DNA from: Fredinandcohnia onubensis
Lineage (GTDB): Bacteria > Bacillota > Bacilli > Bacillales > Bacillaceae_L
DNA length: 64,000 nucleotides
NCBI RefSeq assembly: GCF_002734215.1
Contig: NZ_NSEB01000012.1
Span: 124,001 to 188,000, forward strand
Direction: 5' to 3'
Positions 50,775 to 60,488 of this stretch are shown piece after piece. A program made the translations under genes and the position numbers. The notes under the pieces were generated by a model. It worked only from the letters and a program-made list of their open reading frames with translations. It searched no databases and was not told the origin of the DNA. The stretch's first letter is position 1; each line of letters begins with the position of its first letter.

Positions 50775-52037
50775 TTACGGCTTAGCTAATTCAGCTTCAA
50801 TTGCTTCAGCTGCTGCATCTGCTGCTTCTTGAGGAGTTTTTTCTCCTGCCATCATTGTTTGTATTTCAGCTTGAATAAATGGCATGATTGCACGGCCTTT
50901 TGGATGAATGACACCAGGTAATGCAAATTCTGTGTATGTTGCTAGTTGGCTCATGTATTTGTTTGAATCAAAGATATCTTTTGACTCTTCTTGAGTTGGG
51001 ATATACTGTGTAACCGTATTGAAAATACGTTGGTTTTCAGCATTCGTAACAGATTTTACAAATTCTGCTGCTGCATCAGGATTATCACTGTTTGAAGGCA
51101 CAACGAACATTCCTGTCGTACCATATGTTAATTGCTTTTCACCTGTTAAAGGTGGAGCAATAGCAAAATCGAATTTACCTTCTTTTTCCATCATCGTAAT
51201 ACTTATTCCAGATCCAAGTTGTGCCATTATTTTTCCGGCGAACCATAATTCATCTTGTGTGGTTGCTGTAATAGAATCTTCTGGAATATATCCTTTTTGA
51301 TAGAAATTATTCACCATCTCGAATGCTTTCACACTCTCAGGGCTATTGATTAACACTTCATTCTCATCTGTTACAACATCTCCACCAGCTTGCCAAACCC
51401 AAGGATAGATTGTTCCGTTCATGGAACCTCCTCCTAAATAGTTTAATCCATAGAAACCTTTTTCTTTTGCTTTTGCTGCCCATGCTTCAAATTCTTCCCA
51501 TGTTTTTGGAAGGTTTGCTGGATCTTCACCAATTGCTTTCACGACATCTAGATTATAAATGAATGTATAAGCTTCTTGCAGGATTGGTAATCCATACTTC
51601 TTGTCTTTCCAAGTAGTAGATACTAATGCAGTATCAACAAACCCTTCAAGATCAGATTCTTCTAAGTATGGGTCTAATTCTAGAAGCATTCCCACATCTG
51701 CATATTGTGGCATTTGGTCAGGAATGGCATAGAATACATCCGGCCCATTGTTTGCTGCTAAAGCCGTTAGTACTTTTTGGTCTCGGTTTGCCCATGGGAT
51801 TGTTTCTATATTTACCTCTACATCTGGAAACTCTTTGTTGTAATTAGCAGTGATTTCTTTCCACATTTCCTCTTCTTTTGTAGCATCACCTGTATATGGA
51901 TGTACCCATACTGTGATTTCACCATCAACTTTTCCATCTTCTTTTTTAGGCTCTGTACTTGAGTCATTACTACAAGCTGAAAAAAGTAAGCTACCTGAAA
52001 GCAAAAGTGCCATGAACGAAAAACGTTTCTTTTTCAT
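50775..52037 (-). CDS. Sugar ABC transporter substrate-binding lipoprotein
   Basis: 420 residues. Lipoprotein signal with lipobox LFSAC (Cys about 22), then an extracellular solute-binding family 1 fold: ITVWVHPYTGDATKEEEMWKEI, GPDVFYAIPDQMPQYADVGML, TYGTTGMFVVPSNSDNPDAAAEFV. It captures the oligosaccharide outside the membrane. Being first in the importer operon, it has an unusually long leader of about 170 bases if the promoter with site B is used. Confidence 0.95.
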   Translation of the reverse strand: MKKKRFSFMALLLSGSLLFSACSNDSSTEPKKEDGKVDGEITVWVHPYTGDATKEEEMWKEITANYNKEFPDVEVNIETIPWANRDQKVLTALAANNGPDVFYAIPDQMPQYADVGMLLELDPYLEESDLEGFVDTALVSTTWKDKKYGLPILQEAYTFIYNLDVVKAIGEDPANLPKTWEEFEAWAAKAKEKGFYGLNYLGGGSMNGTIYPWVWQAGGDVVTDENEVLINSPESVKAFEMVNNFYQKGYIPEDSITATTQDELWFAGKIMAQLGSGISITMMEKEGKFDFAIAPPLTGEKQLTYGTTGMFVVPSNSDNPDAAAEFVKSVTNAENQRIFNTVTQYIPTQEESKDIFDSNKYMSQLATYTEFALPGVIHPKGRAIMPFIQAEIQTMMAGEKTPQEAADAAAEAIEAELAKP

Positions 52038-52214
52038 CTACGAATTACCCCCTATTAAGTTCAAAAATAAAATTTGTAAGACTAAAAACCTACCATTATA
52101 TCTTTTAGCAATCCCCCCTTTACCTAAACCATTTGTCTGAAAACACACATAATTGAAAGCCTATACATTAGATGTTAAAAAAATTCTGCAATTTCAAATA
52201 CTTTTACTAACCTT

Positions 52215-52262
52215 ATTCTAGTTCGTTTGTAATATTGTGACAAGTCTATAAACTGTCTTTAA
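52215..52262 (-). promoter_or_regulatory. Promoter and operator site B of the ABC importer operon
   Basis: Minus strand: TTAAAGAC-N8-GACTTGTC (52239-52262), -35 TTGTCA (52238-52243), 17-base spacer, -10 TAGAAT (52215-52220). Same geometry as site A. Confidence 0.78.
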
Positions 52263-52306
52263 TAAAAAATTGGAATTAATTTAGTGCCCTTACAATTAAA
52301 TAGCGA

Positions 52307-53392
52307 TCACACATAATTCAAACCTTGTGGAAATGGATATGGAATCGGAAATAGTTCCTGTATTGATGAATCTAAATCTTTGTTTCCTTTTAAGATCAAC
52401 TCTTCCAGGTCCCGATTACTGATCGTAATAGATTCCATCGCATATGTAAGACGTTTATTGTTTTCATCTAGATCTGAAATCTGTAGCTTATCTTTAAAAT
52501 ATGGGGCAAGCTGCTGCAAGAGTAACTCAAGATTCATAATCCTGATTGTTCCTGGAAATGGTTGTTCTACTTTTTCCAGTAATGGGTCATCAAGCTTTTG
52601 TATCAACTCTTTTTCATAAGTAGGTATATTAAATATTAAGGATTCAATCCCGTATGTAAATGCTTCTTTAAGCAAACTCACAATAGCTATGGGATCCCCT
52701 CCCCACTCGATAATTCTAGATTCCACATTTTCTTGTTCCAGGTAAGGTACTCCGAAAATTAAAAATGCTTTAACTTCCTTGTTCTCTTCAGCGACAAGAA
52801 CCTTGTGCTTCATTTTGAATATACTAGCGAATCCCGCTGACTCATTTAGTTGAGCCATTTCAAATATACTTTGTTCATATCGTATGGTTCGACTATGACT
52901 TAGTTTTCTCATTTGAAACCAGTCAATTGACTGAAGCTCACGAACATGATAAGCCTTCTCCGATTTTAGGTCATATTGATGAAGCTTAAATTGATTCAGC
53001 TTGCCATAAAATGTACAACCTTGTTTGATGTAGAGTGGTAAATCTCCTGAAATAAAGAGAATGGAAGCACCTGCTTTGTTGACATGATCAAAAATCATTT
53101 GTAAAAGGGTGTTGGCTAACCCTCTTTTCCTATATTCTGGCTCGGTGCAAACAGCACCAATTGAATAAGCTTGAACTTCCGCACCTTCTATATGAAGTAC
53201 AGATGGTACCAATCCAATAAAAGAAACTAATGTCCCATCCATAAATGCACCATAGGATTGATGAAAGGCATGTGAGAAAACTTGTGGAAACGCAATCCCC
53301 ATGGATACGTGACCTTCCTTACGAAACACTTTATCAGCCAACTCAATTGCCTGTTGAAAATCGCCTTCTTCTAGTAAACGGTATTCAACCAT
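52307..53392 (-). CDS. GNAT family N-acetyltransferase
   Basis: 361 residues. The N-terminal GNAT domain (1-150) shows YSIGAVCTEPEYRKRGLANTLL, the acetyl-CoA loop, and ISGDLPLYIKQGCTFYG. The second half, about residues 170-340, is a degenerate repeat, as in Eis-type two-domain acetyltransferases. RBS GAGGTGAATTAA. It is transcribed from a promoter with operator site C, so it belongs to the same regulon as the sugar genes; an amino sugar or the esterase product could be its acceptor, but this is speculative. Confidence 0.85.
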   Translation of the reverse strand: MVEYRLLEEGDFQQAIELADKVFRKEGHVSMGIAFPQVFSHAFHQSYGAFMDGTLVSFIGLVPSVLHIEGAEVQAYSIGAVCTEPEYRKRGLANTLLQMIFDHVNKAGASILFISGDLPLYIKQGCTFYGKLNQFKLHQYDLKSEKAYHVRELQSIDWFQMRKLSHSRTIRYEQSIFEMAQLNESAGFASIFKMKHKVLVAEENKEVKAFLIFGVPYLEQENVESRIIEWGGDPIAIVSLLKEAFTYGIESLIFNIPTYEKELIQKLDDPLLEKVEQPFPGTIRIMNLELLLQQLAPYFKDKLQISDLDENNKRLTYAMESITISNRDLEELILKGNKDLDSSIQELFPIPYPFPQGLNYV

Positions 53393-53470
53393 TTAATTCA
53401 CCTCATCTTTTTACATTTCACTTTCGAGTAACATTTTATAGGAGACAACCTCTTTTCCTTTTGCAAAAAA

Positions 53471-53484
53471 TGTAATCGCTAACA
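53471..53484. promoter_or_regulatory. Catabolite-responsive element (cre)
   Basis: TGTAATCGCTAACA fits the consensus TGNAANCGNTNNCA at every fixed base. It overlaps the -35 region of the rightward promoter and lies in the leader of the leftward GNAT gene, so CcpA could repress both. Confidence 0.82.
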
Positions 53485-53494
53485 GTTTGAATCA

Positions 53495-53503
53495 TGTTAT
53501 AAT
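53495..53503 (+). promoter_or_regulatory. Extended -10 promoter for the YesL-like gene
   Basis: TGTTATAAT is a perfect TGn extended -10 box. The -35 region is poor (the cre site covers it), which fits an extended -10 promoter repressed by CcpA. Confidence 0.6.
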
Positions 53504-53530
53504 ACAACTAATCTTTCTGACTTACTTTCT

Positions 53531-53577
53531 ATTTTATTTGAAATTTATTAGGTGACAAGTCTATTAAGTGTCTTTAA
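53531..53577 (-). promoter_or_regulatory. Promoter and operator site C of the GNAT gene
   Basis: Minus strand: TTAAAGAC-N8-GACTTGTC (53554-53577), -35 TTGTCA (53553-53558), 16-base spacer, -10 TAAAAT (53531-53536). The site also lies in the leader of the rightward YesL-like gene. Confidence 0.75.
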
Positions 53578-53621
53578 TTAAATCCATGTTCATATTTTTT
53601 ATCATAATGAGGTGGCATATA

Positions 53622-54245
53622 TTGGGTGGCTGGGAAAAATTTAATAATTATGCGGTATGGATGGTAAAAGCGGCTTATGTAAATTTACTGTGGATTGGCT
53701 TTACGATTGTTGGATTAGGCGTATTTGGTTTATTCCCTGCGACAGGTGCCATGTTTGCAATTGTTCAAAAATGGCTGCAAAACGAACCAGTTGATCGTAT
53801 CTTTCATTCATTTTGGAAAACCTTTAGAAAAGAATTTATCTCACTTAACAAGTTTGGCCTATTCTTTATCGTGATAGGCTATGTATTAGTGTATGACTTT
53901 ATGTTTGTATATAAGAATGTGGACAAGCTACAGTTGCTGTTTCCAATCCTTTTGTTTTTAGCAATTTGTTATTTACTAACGTTACTCTATTTCTTTCCTA
54001 TATACACACAATTTAAAATGAAATTCTTTCAATATATTAAACAATCATTCCTAATTGGAGCTAGCTCTGTGTTAGAAACTATTCTCATTTTCACAGCATG
54101 TATGCTTCTTGGAATTATAATAAACTTAATTCCTGGAATAATCCCATTGTTTACTGGAAGTGTACTAGCCGTTGCGATTACTTGGTGTAGCAACAGAGCC
54201 CTAATTAAAATAAAAAGCAAGAAAAAGAGTTTTATTCATCACTAA
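53622..54245 (+). CDS. YesL family membrane protein (DUF624)
   Basis: 207 residues with four or five membrane helices. The start region GGWEKFNNYAVWMVKAAYVNLLWIGFTIVGLGVFGLFPATGAMF (in shorter matches) is typical of YesL, which sits in sugar ABC transporter loci in Bacillus. TTG 53622 is chosen for GAGGTGG 6 bases upstream and this conserved start; the frame from 53568 would begin inside operator C. Function is unknown, possibly transport related. Confidence 0.85.
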   Translation: MGGWEKFNNYAVWMVKAAYVNLLWIGFTIVGLGVFGLFPATGAMFAIVQKWLQNEPVDRIFHSFWKTFRKEFISLNKFGLFFIVIGYVLVYDFMFVYKNVDKLQLLFPILLFLAICYLLTLLYFFPIYTQFKMKFFQYIKQSFLIGASSVLETILIFTACMLLGIIINLIPGIIPLFTGSVLAVAITWCSNRALIKIKSKKKSFIHH

Positions 54246-54261
54246 AATTAGCAGTATGTTT

Positions 54262-54292
54262 AAGAGGGTCTATCAATGGACACTCTTTTTTT
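54262..54292 (+). terminator. Rho-independent terminator of the YesL-like gene
   Basis: AAGAGGGTC and GACACTCTT pair with one mismatch, followed by TTTTT. Confidence 0.75.
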
Positions 54293-54328
54293 CGTGGGCA
54301 AATATGCAGATACATTTTATATCTAGAT

Positions 54329-54375
54329 TTAAAGTCCGTTAAAAGTCTTGATTATTCCTACTATTCTTTTACACT
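54329..54375 (+). promoter_or_regulatory. Promoter and operator site E of the second flavoprotein gene
   Basis: Plus strand: TTAAAGTC-N8-GTCTTGAT (54329-54352), -35 TTGATT (54348-54353), 16-base spacer, -10 TACACT (54370-54375). It is the most degenerate member of the set but keeps the geometry. Confidence 0.6.
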
Positions 54376-54428
54376 TTAAGTAAGTTTGAAGAAATAGTAG
54401 GAATTTTCCATCTAAGGAGGACAACAAA

Positions 54429-56024
54429 ATGGATTTCAGTCAGTTATATTATTATGTACCTACCCCGAAAGCTAGTGAACCAAAGACAATCACGAGAGAT
54501 TTAATTATCTATGGTGCAACACCCGCTGGAATTACGGCGGCCATTCAGGCAAAACGAATGGGACTTTCTGTTGTCATTGCTGAATTTGGCAGACATGTTG
54601 GCGGAATTACAGCAAGTGGTTTAGGAGCCTCTGATATTGGTGCAAAAGAGGCAATTGGTGGTTTATCGAGAGAATTTTTTCAGGAATTAGGAAGTTATTA
54701 CAATACAAATGAACAGTGGACCTTTGAACCGAAGGCAGCCAAATATGTATTTGAGAAATGGCTCAAGGAGAACGATATTGAAGTTGTTTATAATCAGCAT
54801 GTAGTTGAAGTTAAAAAAGAGAATAGCAAAATAACAGAGTTAATTATGGAAGATGGAACTTCATATATAGGCGACTTTTTCATTGATACTAGCTATGAGG
54901 GTGACGTAATGGCCAAAGCAGGTGTTACTTACTTTGTAGGTAGAGAATCGAATGCCACTTACAAAGAGAGATATAATGGAATCCAATTTGGACACCCCCA
55001 CCATCAGTTTGAAAAGTGGATTGATCCGTATGTAGTTGAAGGTGACACGTCAAGTGGAGTATTGCCTGGTATTACCGAAACTACTCATGAAACTCTTGGC
55101 TATCAAGGTCAGGGTGACACGCGAATTCAAGCCTATAATTTTCGAATATGCTTAACCAAAAACCTTGAAAATCGTGTTGTATTTCCGAAGCCTCCCTCCT
55201 ATAACCGCGAGCGTTATGCGTTGTTATTACGTTATATCAATGCGGGGGTATGGGATGCAATGAATCTTCATACCTTGTTACCTAATGGAAAAACGGACTT
55301 AAATAACTACGGCGGATTCTCTACGGATAACATTGGAATGAATAATGTATGGCCAGAAGGAGATTTTGAAACTCGTGAAAGAATCTTCCAAGATCACTTT
55401 ACATACAATCTCGGCATGCTCTACTTTTTAGCTAATGATGATCAGGTTCCAAAAGCGATTCGGGACGAGGTCTCTCAATGGGGATTAGCTCGAGATGAAT
55501 TTGAAGAAACTGGACATTGGCCTCACCAGTTATATATTCGTGAAGCAAGAAGAATGATATCGGATTATGTGATGACAGACCACAATTGTTTGGGAGATCG
55601 TAAGGTGGAAGACTCAATTGGACTAGCTTCCTATCAAATGGATTCTCATCATGTTAGAAGATTACTTATTGATGGGCGAGTCTACAATGAAGGTGATGTT
55701 GAAGTACCGATATCACCTTATCCAATCTCCTATCGTTCAATTCGTCCAAAAGCTGAAGAGTGCACAAACTTACTCGTTCCTGTTTGTTTATCAAGTTCAC
55801 ATATTGCCTATGGTTCTATACGGATGGAGCCCGTGTTCATGATTTTAGGACAATCAGCAGGAGCTGCAGCCGCTTTAGCCCATAAAAATAATACAACCGT
55901 ACAAGGCATCTCTTATGAACAATTAAAGAATGAATTACTATCATACGGACAAGTACTACAATGGGATGATTCAATTGAAGATGACCCTGTGTTACGAATG
56001 AAAGAAACGTTTGGGAAGAAATAA
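54429..56024 (+). CDS. FAD-dependent oxidoreductase (FAD_oxidored, PF12831-like), second copy
   Basis: 531 residues. LIIYGATPAGITAAIQAKRMG is the FAD loop (with GATPAG in place of GxGxxG), then FGRHVGGITASGLGASDIG, DTSYEGDVMAKAGV and a C-terminal SSSHIAYGSIRMEPVFMILGQSAGAAAA. This branch differs from the flavoprotein at 34988-36565. RBS GGAGGAC. No signal peptide. It is expressed alone from a promoter with operator E. The substrate, perhaps a sugar hydroxyl, is unknown. Confidence 0.85.
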   Translation: MDFSQLYYYVPTPKASEPKTITRDLIIYGATPAGITAAIQAKRMGLSVVIAEFGRHVGGITASGLGASDIGAKEAIGGLSREFFQELGSYYNTNEQWTFEPKAAKYVFEKWLKENDIEVVYNQHVVEVKKENSKITELIMEDGTSYIGDFFIDTSYEGDVMAKAGVTYFVGRESNATYKERYNGIQFGHPHHQFEKWIDPYVVEGDTSSGVLPGITETTHETLGYQGQGDTRIQAYNFRICLTKNLENRVVFPKPPSYNRERYALLLRYINAGVWDAMNLHTLLPNGKTDLNNYGGFSTDNIGMNNVWPEGDFETRERIFQDHFTYNLGMLYFLANDDQVPKAIRDEVSQWGLARDEFEETGHWPHQLYIREARRMISDYVMTDHNCLGDRKVEDSIGLASYQMDSHHVRRLLIDGRVYNEGDVEVPISPYPISYRSIRPKAEECTNLLVPVCLSSSHIAYGSIRMEPVFMILGQSAGAAAALAHKNNTTVQGISYEQLKNELLSYGQVLQWDDSIEDDPVLRMKETFGKK

Positions 56025-56028
56025 AGAG

Positions 56029-56066
56029 AAGGACTACATTTTAATGGGAAATGTAGTCCTTTTTTT
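56029..56066 (+). terminator. Bidirectional rho-independent terminator
   Basis: AGGACTACATTT and AAATGTAGTCCT form a perfect 12-bp stem, with A and T runs on both sides, between convergent genes. Confidence 0.9.
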
Positions 56067-56070
56067 CATG

Positions 56071-59000
56071 TTACGGTAAAACTCTCACCCTAATTGTTTG
56101 GCTCCCTTCAATATTTAAGAAATCTTTGCTATTTAAGGAAGAAACCTTAGATTTTTCCAGAATAGAAATACTAGTTGTTTCTATTTTTTTGTTTGCTTTG
56201 AATCGAAGTACAGCAATTTTTCCATCTTTTTCGAGTGACTTTCCTGTAGGCAATGTAGCTGAAATCTTTACCTTACCAGACTCCCTTGCCACTTTAAATA
56301 TTGTACCCTTTTCACTAAATGAACCAGTTCCTTTTGCCTGAATGAACTTTATGTCTTTAGCATTATAATTAAGTCGAGCTATCACTTTATCAAGTTGATT
56401 TACCTGATTGGCGTAGAGCTCTATCTCGAATATGTCACCTTTATCAATATTTAACGGACCATTAAGATGTAATTGTCCTGGATGTGTTTTATCAGTAATG
56501 CTTACCTTATACATCAATGTTCTATTAGAACGTGGTGAATAATAAAGATGTCCATCTTCTCCTATCGTGAATGCTTCAGAATCCTCAAAGTAATGAAAAT
56601 CAAGGGTGATCGGATCAATTGCTACTAATCGGCGACCAAGCTGCATGTAAAGAATATCTTGATGCCATTCGACATTATAAGCGCCCCATTGACCCCAAGA
56701 ACCATCAGATGGGAATAGATTTTTATACTTTATTAAAGCAAGTGATTCAGGATCCAGCGCAAACACAATTCCATTTACAGCTCCCCATAATAACCCATCA
56801 GGACCAATTGAAAGTCCGCCAATTGCAGGAGGACTATAAAGCCCAGGAATATCTAAAGAAATTTCTTTGAGTTTCTTTTCATTTTTGATATCCCATACGA
56901 AGATTTTAGCTTCAGTCGCCGTTGTTTCAGAACTTAATCCCCCATTAATACTAGTAGAACCATAAATTTTTCCGTCTTTATGTGCTAAAGAAATGATGCT
57001 TTGATTTTCAACGATATTACGGTGCACTTTATAGGATTCATTTGGATATTCACCAGCAGTGTCATAGACCATTAATGCCCCACCAAGTTCTCCATAGTCA
57101 GGGATCGATCCTAAATAGATTTTTCCTTCGACGTCAATTCCACTGATTGGACGGTCTTGTGTTTCTCCTATATTAAATAGTTTCTTAGGATTATCACCGC
57201 TTGCTGGGATATATTCCTCAAATGCTCCTCCGGGATAAACTCCGAAGTAGACTTTGTCTTGATAAGGAATGACTGCTCCAGCTTGCCCCATTGGAAAAAG
57301 CTTCAATTCTTTCGTAAACACATCATATTCAGCTGCCTTTGAAGCCTGCATACCTGTAATATAAACTTTTCCGTTTGCCCCCTTCTTAAATACGTGAGTG
57401 ATAGAAGGTGATGGCGGCAAGAAATTAGTAATGGTTTTTATTTTTCCAGTAGTCGGATTAAAAAAGATATAGCTCCCAGCAAAATTCATCGTAACCAAAC
57501 TTACACCTGGAAGTTCAGGGTCCGGTGATTCTACCCAATTTACCCCTCTAAATCCTGTTCCGAAATCAACAATTTCAACTAACTCAAAAGTATTGACATC
57601 GAAGGAAGCTATTTTCCCGTTAACTGGCATGTAAATTTTCCCATCAAAAGAAGTTTTCGGTAGATGGAGACCGGAACTACTGTTTTCAATTTTAATATCT
57701 TCCCATTTTTGCGTCTCTAAATTATACACATACCTTGTTTGTGAAGTTTCAAAGCGTGCAATTAACAGTCTGTCATCGACAATATCTAAATCATATACAT
57801 AGCCTTTTTCATTAAGAGGAGAAGCTATTTCAACCTTCTCGCCTGATTTCACATCGAGTTTATAAATCTCTCCAAGTGATGTTCCGCCATACACATATCC
57901 ATTGCTATAATCAATCGAACGGACATATTCTTGGCTAATATGACCCATTAATCGTCCATAATCATGTGCTGTTTGAGTAGATGGATCATACTTAATAATT
58001 TTCCCAAGTGGACCTGTAGCTATATATACATTGCCCTCTTCATCATGCTCAAGTGCCCAAAAAACATTCTCGGTACTGTGTGTGTAGACCTTTTTAATAT
58101 TCTTTGTGACAGGAGAATACACCCACAACTGTCCACCTGCAGCCACATATACGTCACCATTCGGTACAACCGTATGGCTCCAAACATCTCCTGCCCCTTC
58201 CATAGGTAAGCTGCGGATAAGTTTGTGCTCATCAATATTGATTACATGGAATACAGGTGGAATTCCTTTAACGGTTGTATACATGACATTAACACCGTCT
58301 TCTACACCAGTTCTTCCATCAAACAAACCAATTGTATCAGCAATCGGCGGTTGGAGATTTTCTGGCTGACTAAAAGACAAGTTTCCAAGTTTTTCATGTA
58401 TTTCGCCAATTGTAATCAAAGACGTTTGATCCCGTTCTAGCTGAAATTTTTTATTCATAACTGTTTCTTTACTTAAGACTGTCCAAGCTTGCCCGGACTC
58501 AGAACCCGCTTTGAATTGTAACTGAACAATACTTGAGTCAGATTTTACAGGTTGCTCTTGATTTGTAGAAGCTACAACGCTCAATCTTCCGTTAGACTCC
58601 TCAACGATTACTGAAGAAGAATCTATTGCAAAATCCCCTAGTGGTTCATAGCCAAGAAATTGTAGGTTTTCCCGGTCATAATAGACATACCCTTCAATAT
58701 GATGAAGCTCTTTTACTTTTGAAGCATCTAACGTAACTGTAAAGGTCTCACCTTCAGCGATTTGTGCAGGAGCTGATATCGACAGATTTGCTGGTGATTG
58801 ATCTGCCTCATGTAGTATAGTTACATCATCATAATAAGCTTCAGCAATTTGATACGATGTAGAATATAAGACGATTCGTGCATAAGCTGCATCATCCGGA
58901 GCAACAACTTCTCTGGTATAAATATCGCTCCATTCCTCTACCGGAACGTCTTTTCCAGATGCATAATGCATTTCAGTTGCACCTACATCAATGCGAACAT

Positions 59001-60438
59001 CATCTTCACTATAGAAACGAATATCAATACTTGCTGTACCACCATCTTTGAGATACAACTTGCTGGAACCTGTGTACGTATCTCCGGGAGTAACAGAAAC
59101 ATAATCACTAATTAAAGCTACTGACCCGTTTCTTACCTGGTCATATATCTTCAGACTATAATCACCCGAAGCACTAATTTCGTTATTCAATTCATAATAA
59201 AAATCAGATCCAACATTAAATAATGATTCCCAGTATTGAACGTTCCCATTGTACAAAGGCTTTTCAAAACTCGGATTTCGCACATCTTTTCCGATTGGTT
59301 CTAATACTATTTCTCCCTCAATTGCTACATCATCAAAGTATGCCTGTGCAATCGCATAGCTTGTTGTATAAACGACTACTTTTGCATATTTCGCATTACT
59401 TGGTGCAGGAGCTGATGGTGTAGAGACCTTTGTCCATTGCTCGATTGGAAAGCCTTTTGAGGTTTCACTATGTGTTACATACTCAGTAGTTTGAATCTTA
59501 CTATTCTTTTCATCATAAAACTCTAAACGAATACTAGCTGTACTATCCGCTTTCATGAACAACATAGCGGTACCGGTATATAAATCCCCTGGTTTAACTT
59601 CAACTGAGTCACTCAATAAACCAACTGATTTATCTCTATACTCATCTGAAAGATAAAGGCTGTATTCTCCGGTTGCACTTTGTTCATTCGTTACAGCATA
59701 ATTGTGTCCTTCTCCAGATTTGAACATAGATGTCCAGCCCGTGATTGTGCCATCGACTACAGGCTCTTCAAAACTACCATTCTTTAATGGGTCTGGGGTA
59801 TGTGGTTCATCCCCGTCTCCTTGATTAGGCGAATGTACCACCTTCACGTCATCATAATAAGCTTGAGCAATTGCATAACTTGTAGTAAAAACGACAACTC
59901 TAGCAAATTTTGCTCCTCCAGGTGCAACGGCAGTAGGCGTTACAACCTTGGACCACTCCTCTACGGGAAATCCCTTAGATGTTTCACTATGTGTTACATA
60001 CTCTTCTGTTTTAATTTGATTATTATTTTCATCGTAAAATTGAATCCGGAAGCTTGCCGTACTATCAGCCTTTAAATACAACATAGTTGTTCCTGTATAC
60101 GAATCACCAGGTTTAACTGCAATAGGATCACTTAGCAGTCCTACCGATTGTCCCCTAATCGTATCTGATAGATATAGACTATTTTCTCCTACTGCACTTT
60201 GTTCTTTTGATACTTCAAACGTAAATCCATCCCCTGTCTGAAATAATGATGTCCAGCCCGTGATTTTGCCATCGACTACAGGCTCTTCAAAACTACCATT
60301 CTTTACTGATATCGTACTTGATGTAGAAGCTGCACTTACTGTTTCTAAAAATAGTGGTGTTCCTTGAAATAAACCTGTAAGCGTTAACAAAACACAAAGC
60401 ATTAACAATGTTACCTTCCTTTTCCTCGCCAAAAACAT
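56071..60438 (-). CDS. Large secreted protein: three CBM-like repeats, two cohesin-like domains and a beta-propeller
   Basis: 1455 residues. A signal peptide (about 1-36) is followed by three homologous repeats of about 165-175 residues (NGSFEEPVVDGKITGW twice with small changes, then NPSFEKPLYNGNVQYW), each ending in AQAYYDDV or similar, as in CBM4/9-type modules. A cohesin-like domain (about 560-705), a propeller (about 715-1300) and a second cohesin-like domain (about 1310-1455) follow. No LPxTG or membrane anchor is seen. The propeller is homologous to the next two genes. It probably binds, and possibly cleaves, a polysaccharide outside the cell. Promoter with operator D. Confidence 0.8.
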   Translation of the reverse strand: MFLARKRKVTLLMLCVLLTLTGLFQGTPLFLETVSAASTSSTISVKNGSFEEPVVDGKITGWTSLFQTGDGFTFEVSKEQSAVGENSLYLSDTIRGQSVGLLSDPIAVKPGDSYTGTTMLYLKADSTASFRIQFYDENNNQIKTEEYVTHSETSKGFPVEEWSKVVTPTAVAPGGAKFARVVVFTTSYAIAQAYYDDVKVVHSPNQGDGDEPHTPDPLKNGSFEEPVVDGTITGWTSMFKSGEGHNYAVTNEQSATGEYSLYLSDEYRDKSVGLLSDSVEVKPGDLYTGTAMLFMKADSTASIRLEFYDEKNSKIQTTEYVTHSETSKGFPIEQWTKVSTPSAPAPSNAKYAKVVVYTTSYAIAQAYFDDVAIEGEIVLEPIGKDVRNPSFEKPLYNGNVQYWESLFNVGSDFYYELNNEISASGDYSLKIYDQVRNGSVALISDYVSVTPGDTYTGSSKLYLKDGGTASIDIRFYSEDDVRIDVGATEMHYASGKDVPVEEWSDIYTREVVAPDDAAYARIVLYSTSYQIAEAYYDDVTILHEADQSPANLSISAPAQIAEGETFTVTLDASKVKELHHIEGYVYYDRENLQFLGYEPLGDFAIDSSSVIVEESNGRLSVVASTNQEQPVKSDSSIVQLQFKAGSESGQAWTVLSKETVMNKKFQLERDQTSLITIGEIHEKLGNLSFSQPENLQPPIADTIGLFDGRTGVEDGVNVMYTTVKGIPPVFHVINIDEHKLIRSLPMEGAGDVWSHTVVPNGDVYVAAGGQLWVYSPVTKNIKKVYTHSTENVFWALEHDEEGNVYIATGPLGKIIKYDPSTQTAHDYGRLMGHISQEYVRSIDYSNGYVYGGTSLGEIYKLDVKSGEKVEIASPLNEKGYVYDLDIVDDRLLIARFETSQTRYVYNLETQKWEDIKIENSSSGLHLPKTSFDGKIYMPVNGKIASFDVNTFELVEIVDFGTGFRGVNWVESPDPELPGVSLVTMNFAGSYIFFNPTTGKIKTITNFLPPSPSITHVFKKGANGKVYITGMQASKAAEYDVFTKELKLFPMGQAGAVIPYQDKVYFGVYPGGAFEEYIPASGDNPKKLFNIGETQDRPISGIDVEGKIYLGSIPDYGELGGALMVYDTAGEYPNESYKVHRNIVENQSIISLAHKDGKIYGSTSINGGLSSETTATEAKIFVWDIKNEKKLKEISLDIPGLYSPPAIGGLSIGPDGLLWGAVNGIVFALDPESLALIKYKNLFPSDGSWGQWGAYNVEWHQDILYMQLGRRLVAIDPITLDFHYFEDSEAFTIGEDGHLYYSPRSNRTLMYKVSITDKTHPGQLHLNGPLNIDKGDIFEIELYANQVNQLDKVIARLNYNAKDIKFIQAKGTGSFSEKGTIFKVARESGKVKISATLPTGKSLEKDGKIAVLRFKANKKIETTSISILEKSKVSSLNSKDFLNIEGSQTIRVRVLP

Positions 60439-60488
60439 AACCCCTCTCCCTTTCTAAATAGAAACGTTAATATCTACAAATCTACTTC

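Noticed and set aside
56619-56870. Overlapping plus-strand reading frames inside the 1455-codon gene
   Set aside because: They are shadows of a coding sequence with strong domain signal and lack RBS sites.
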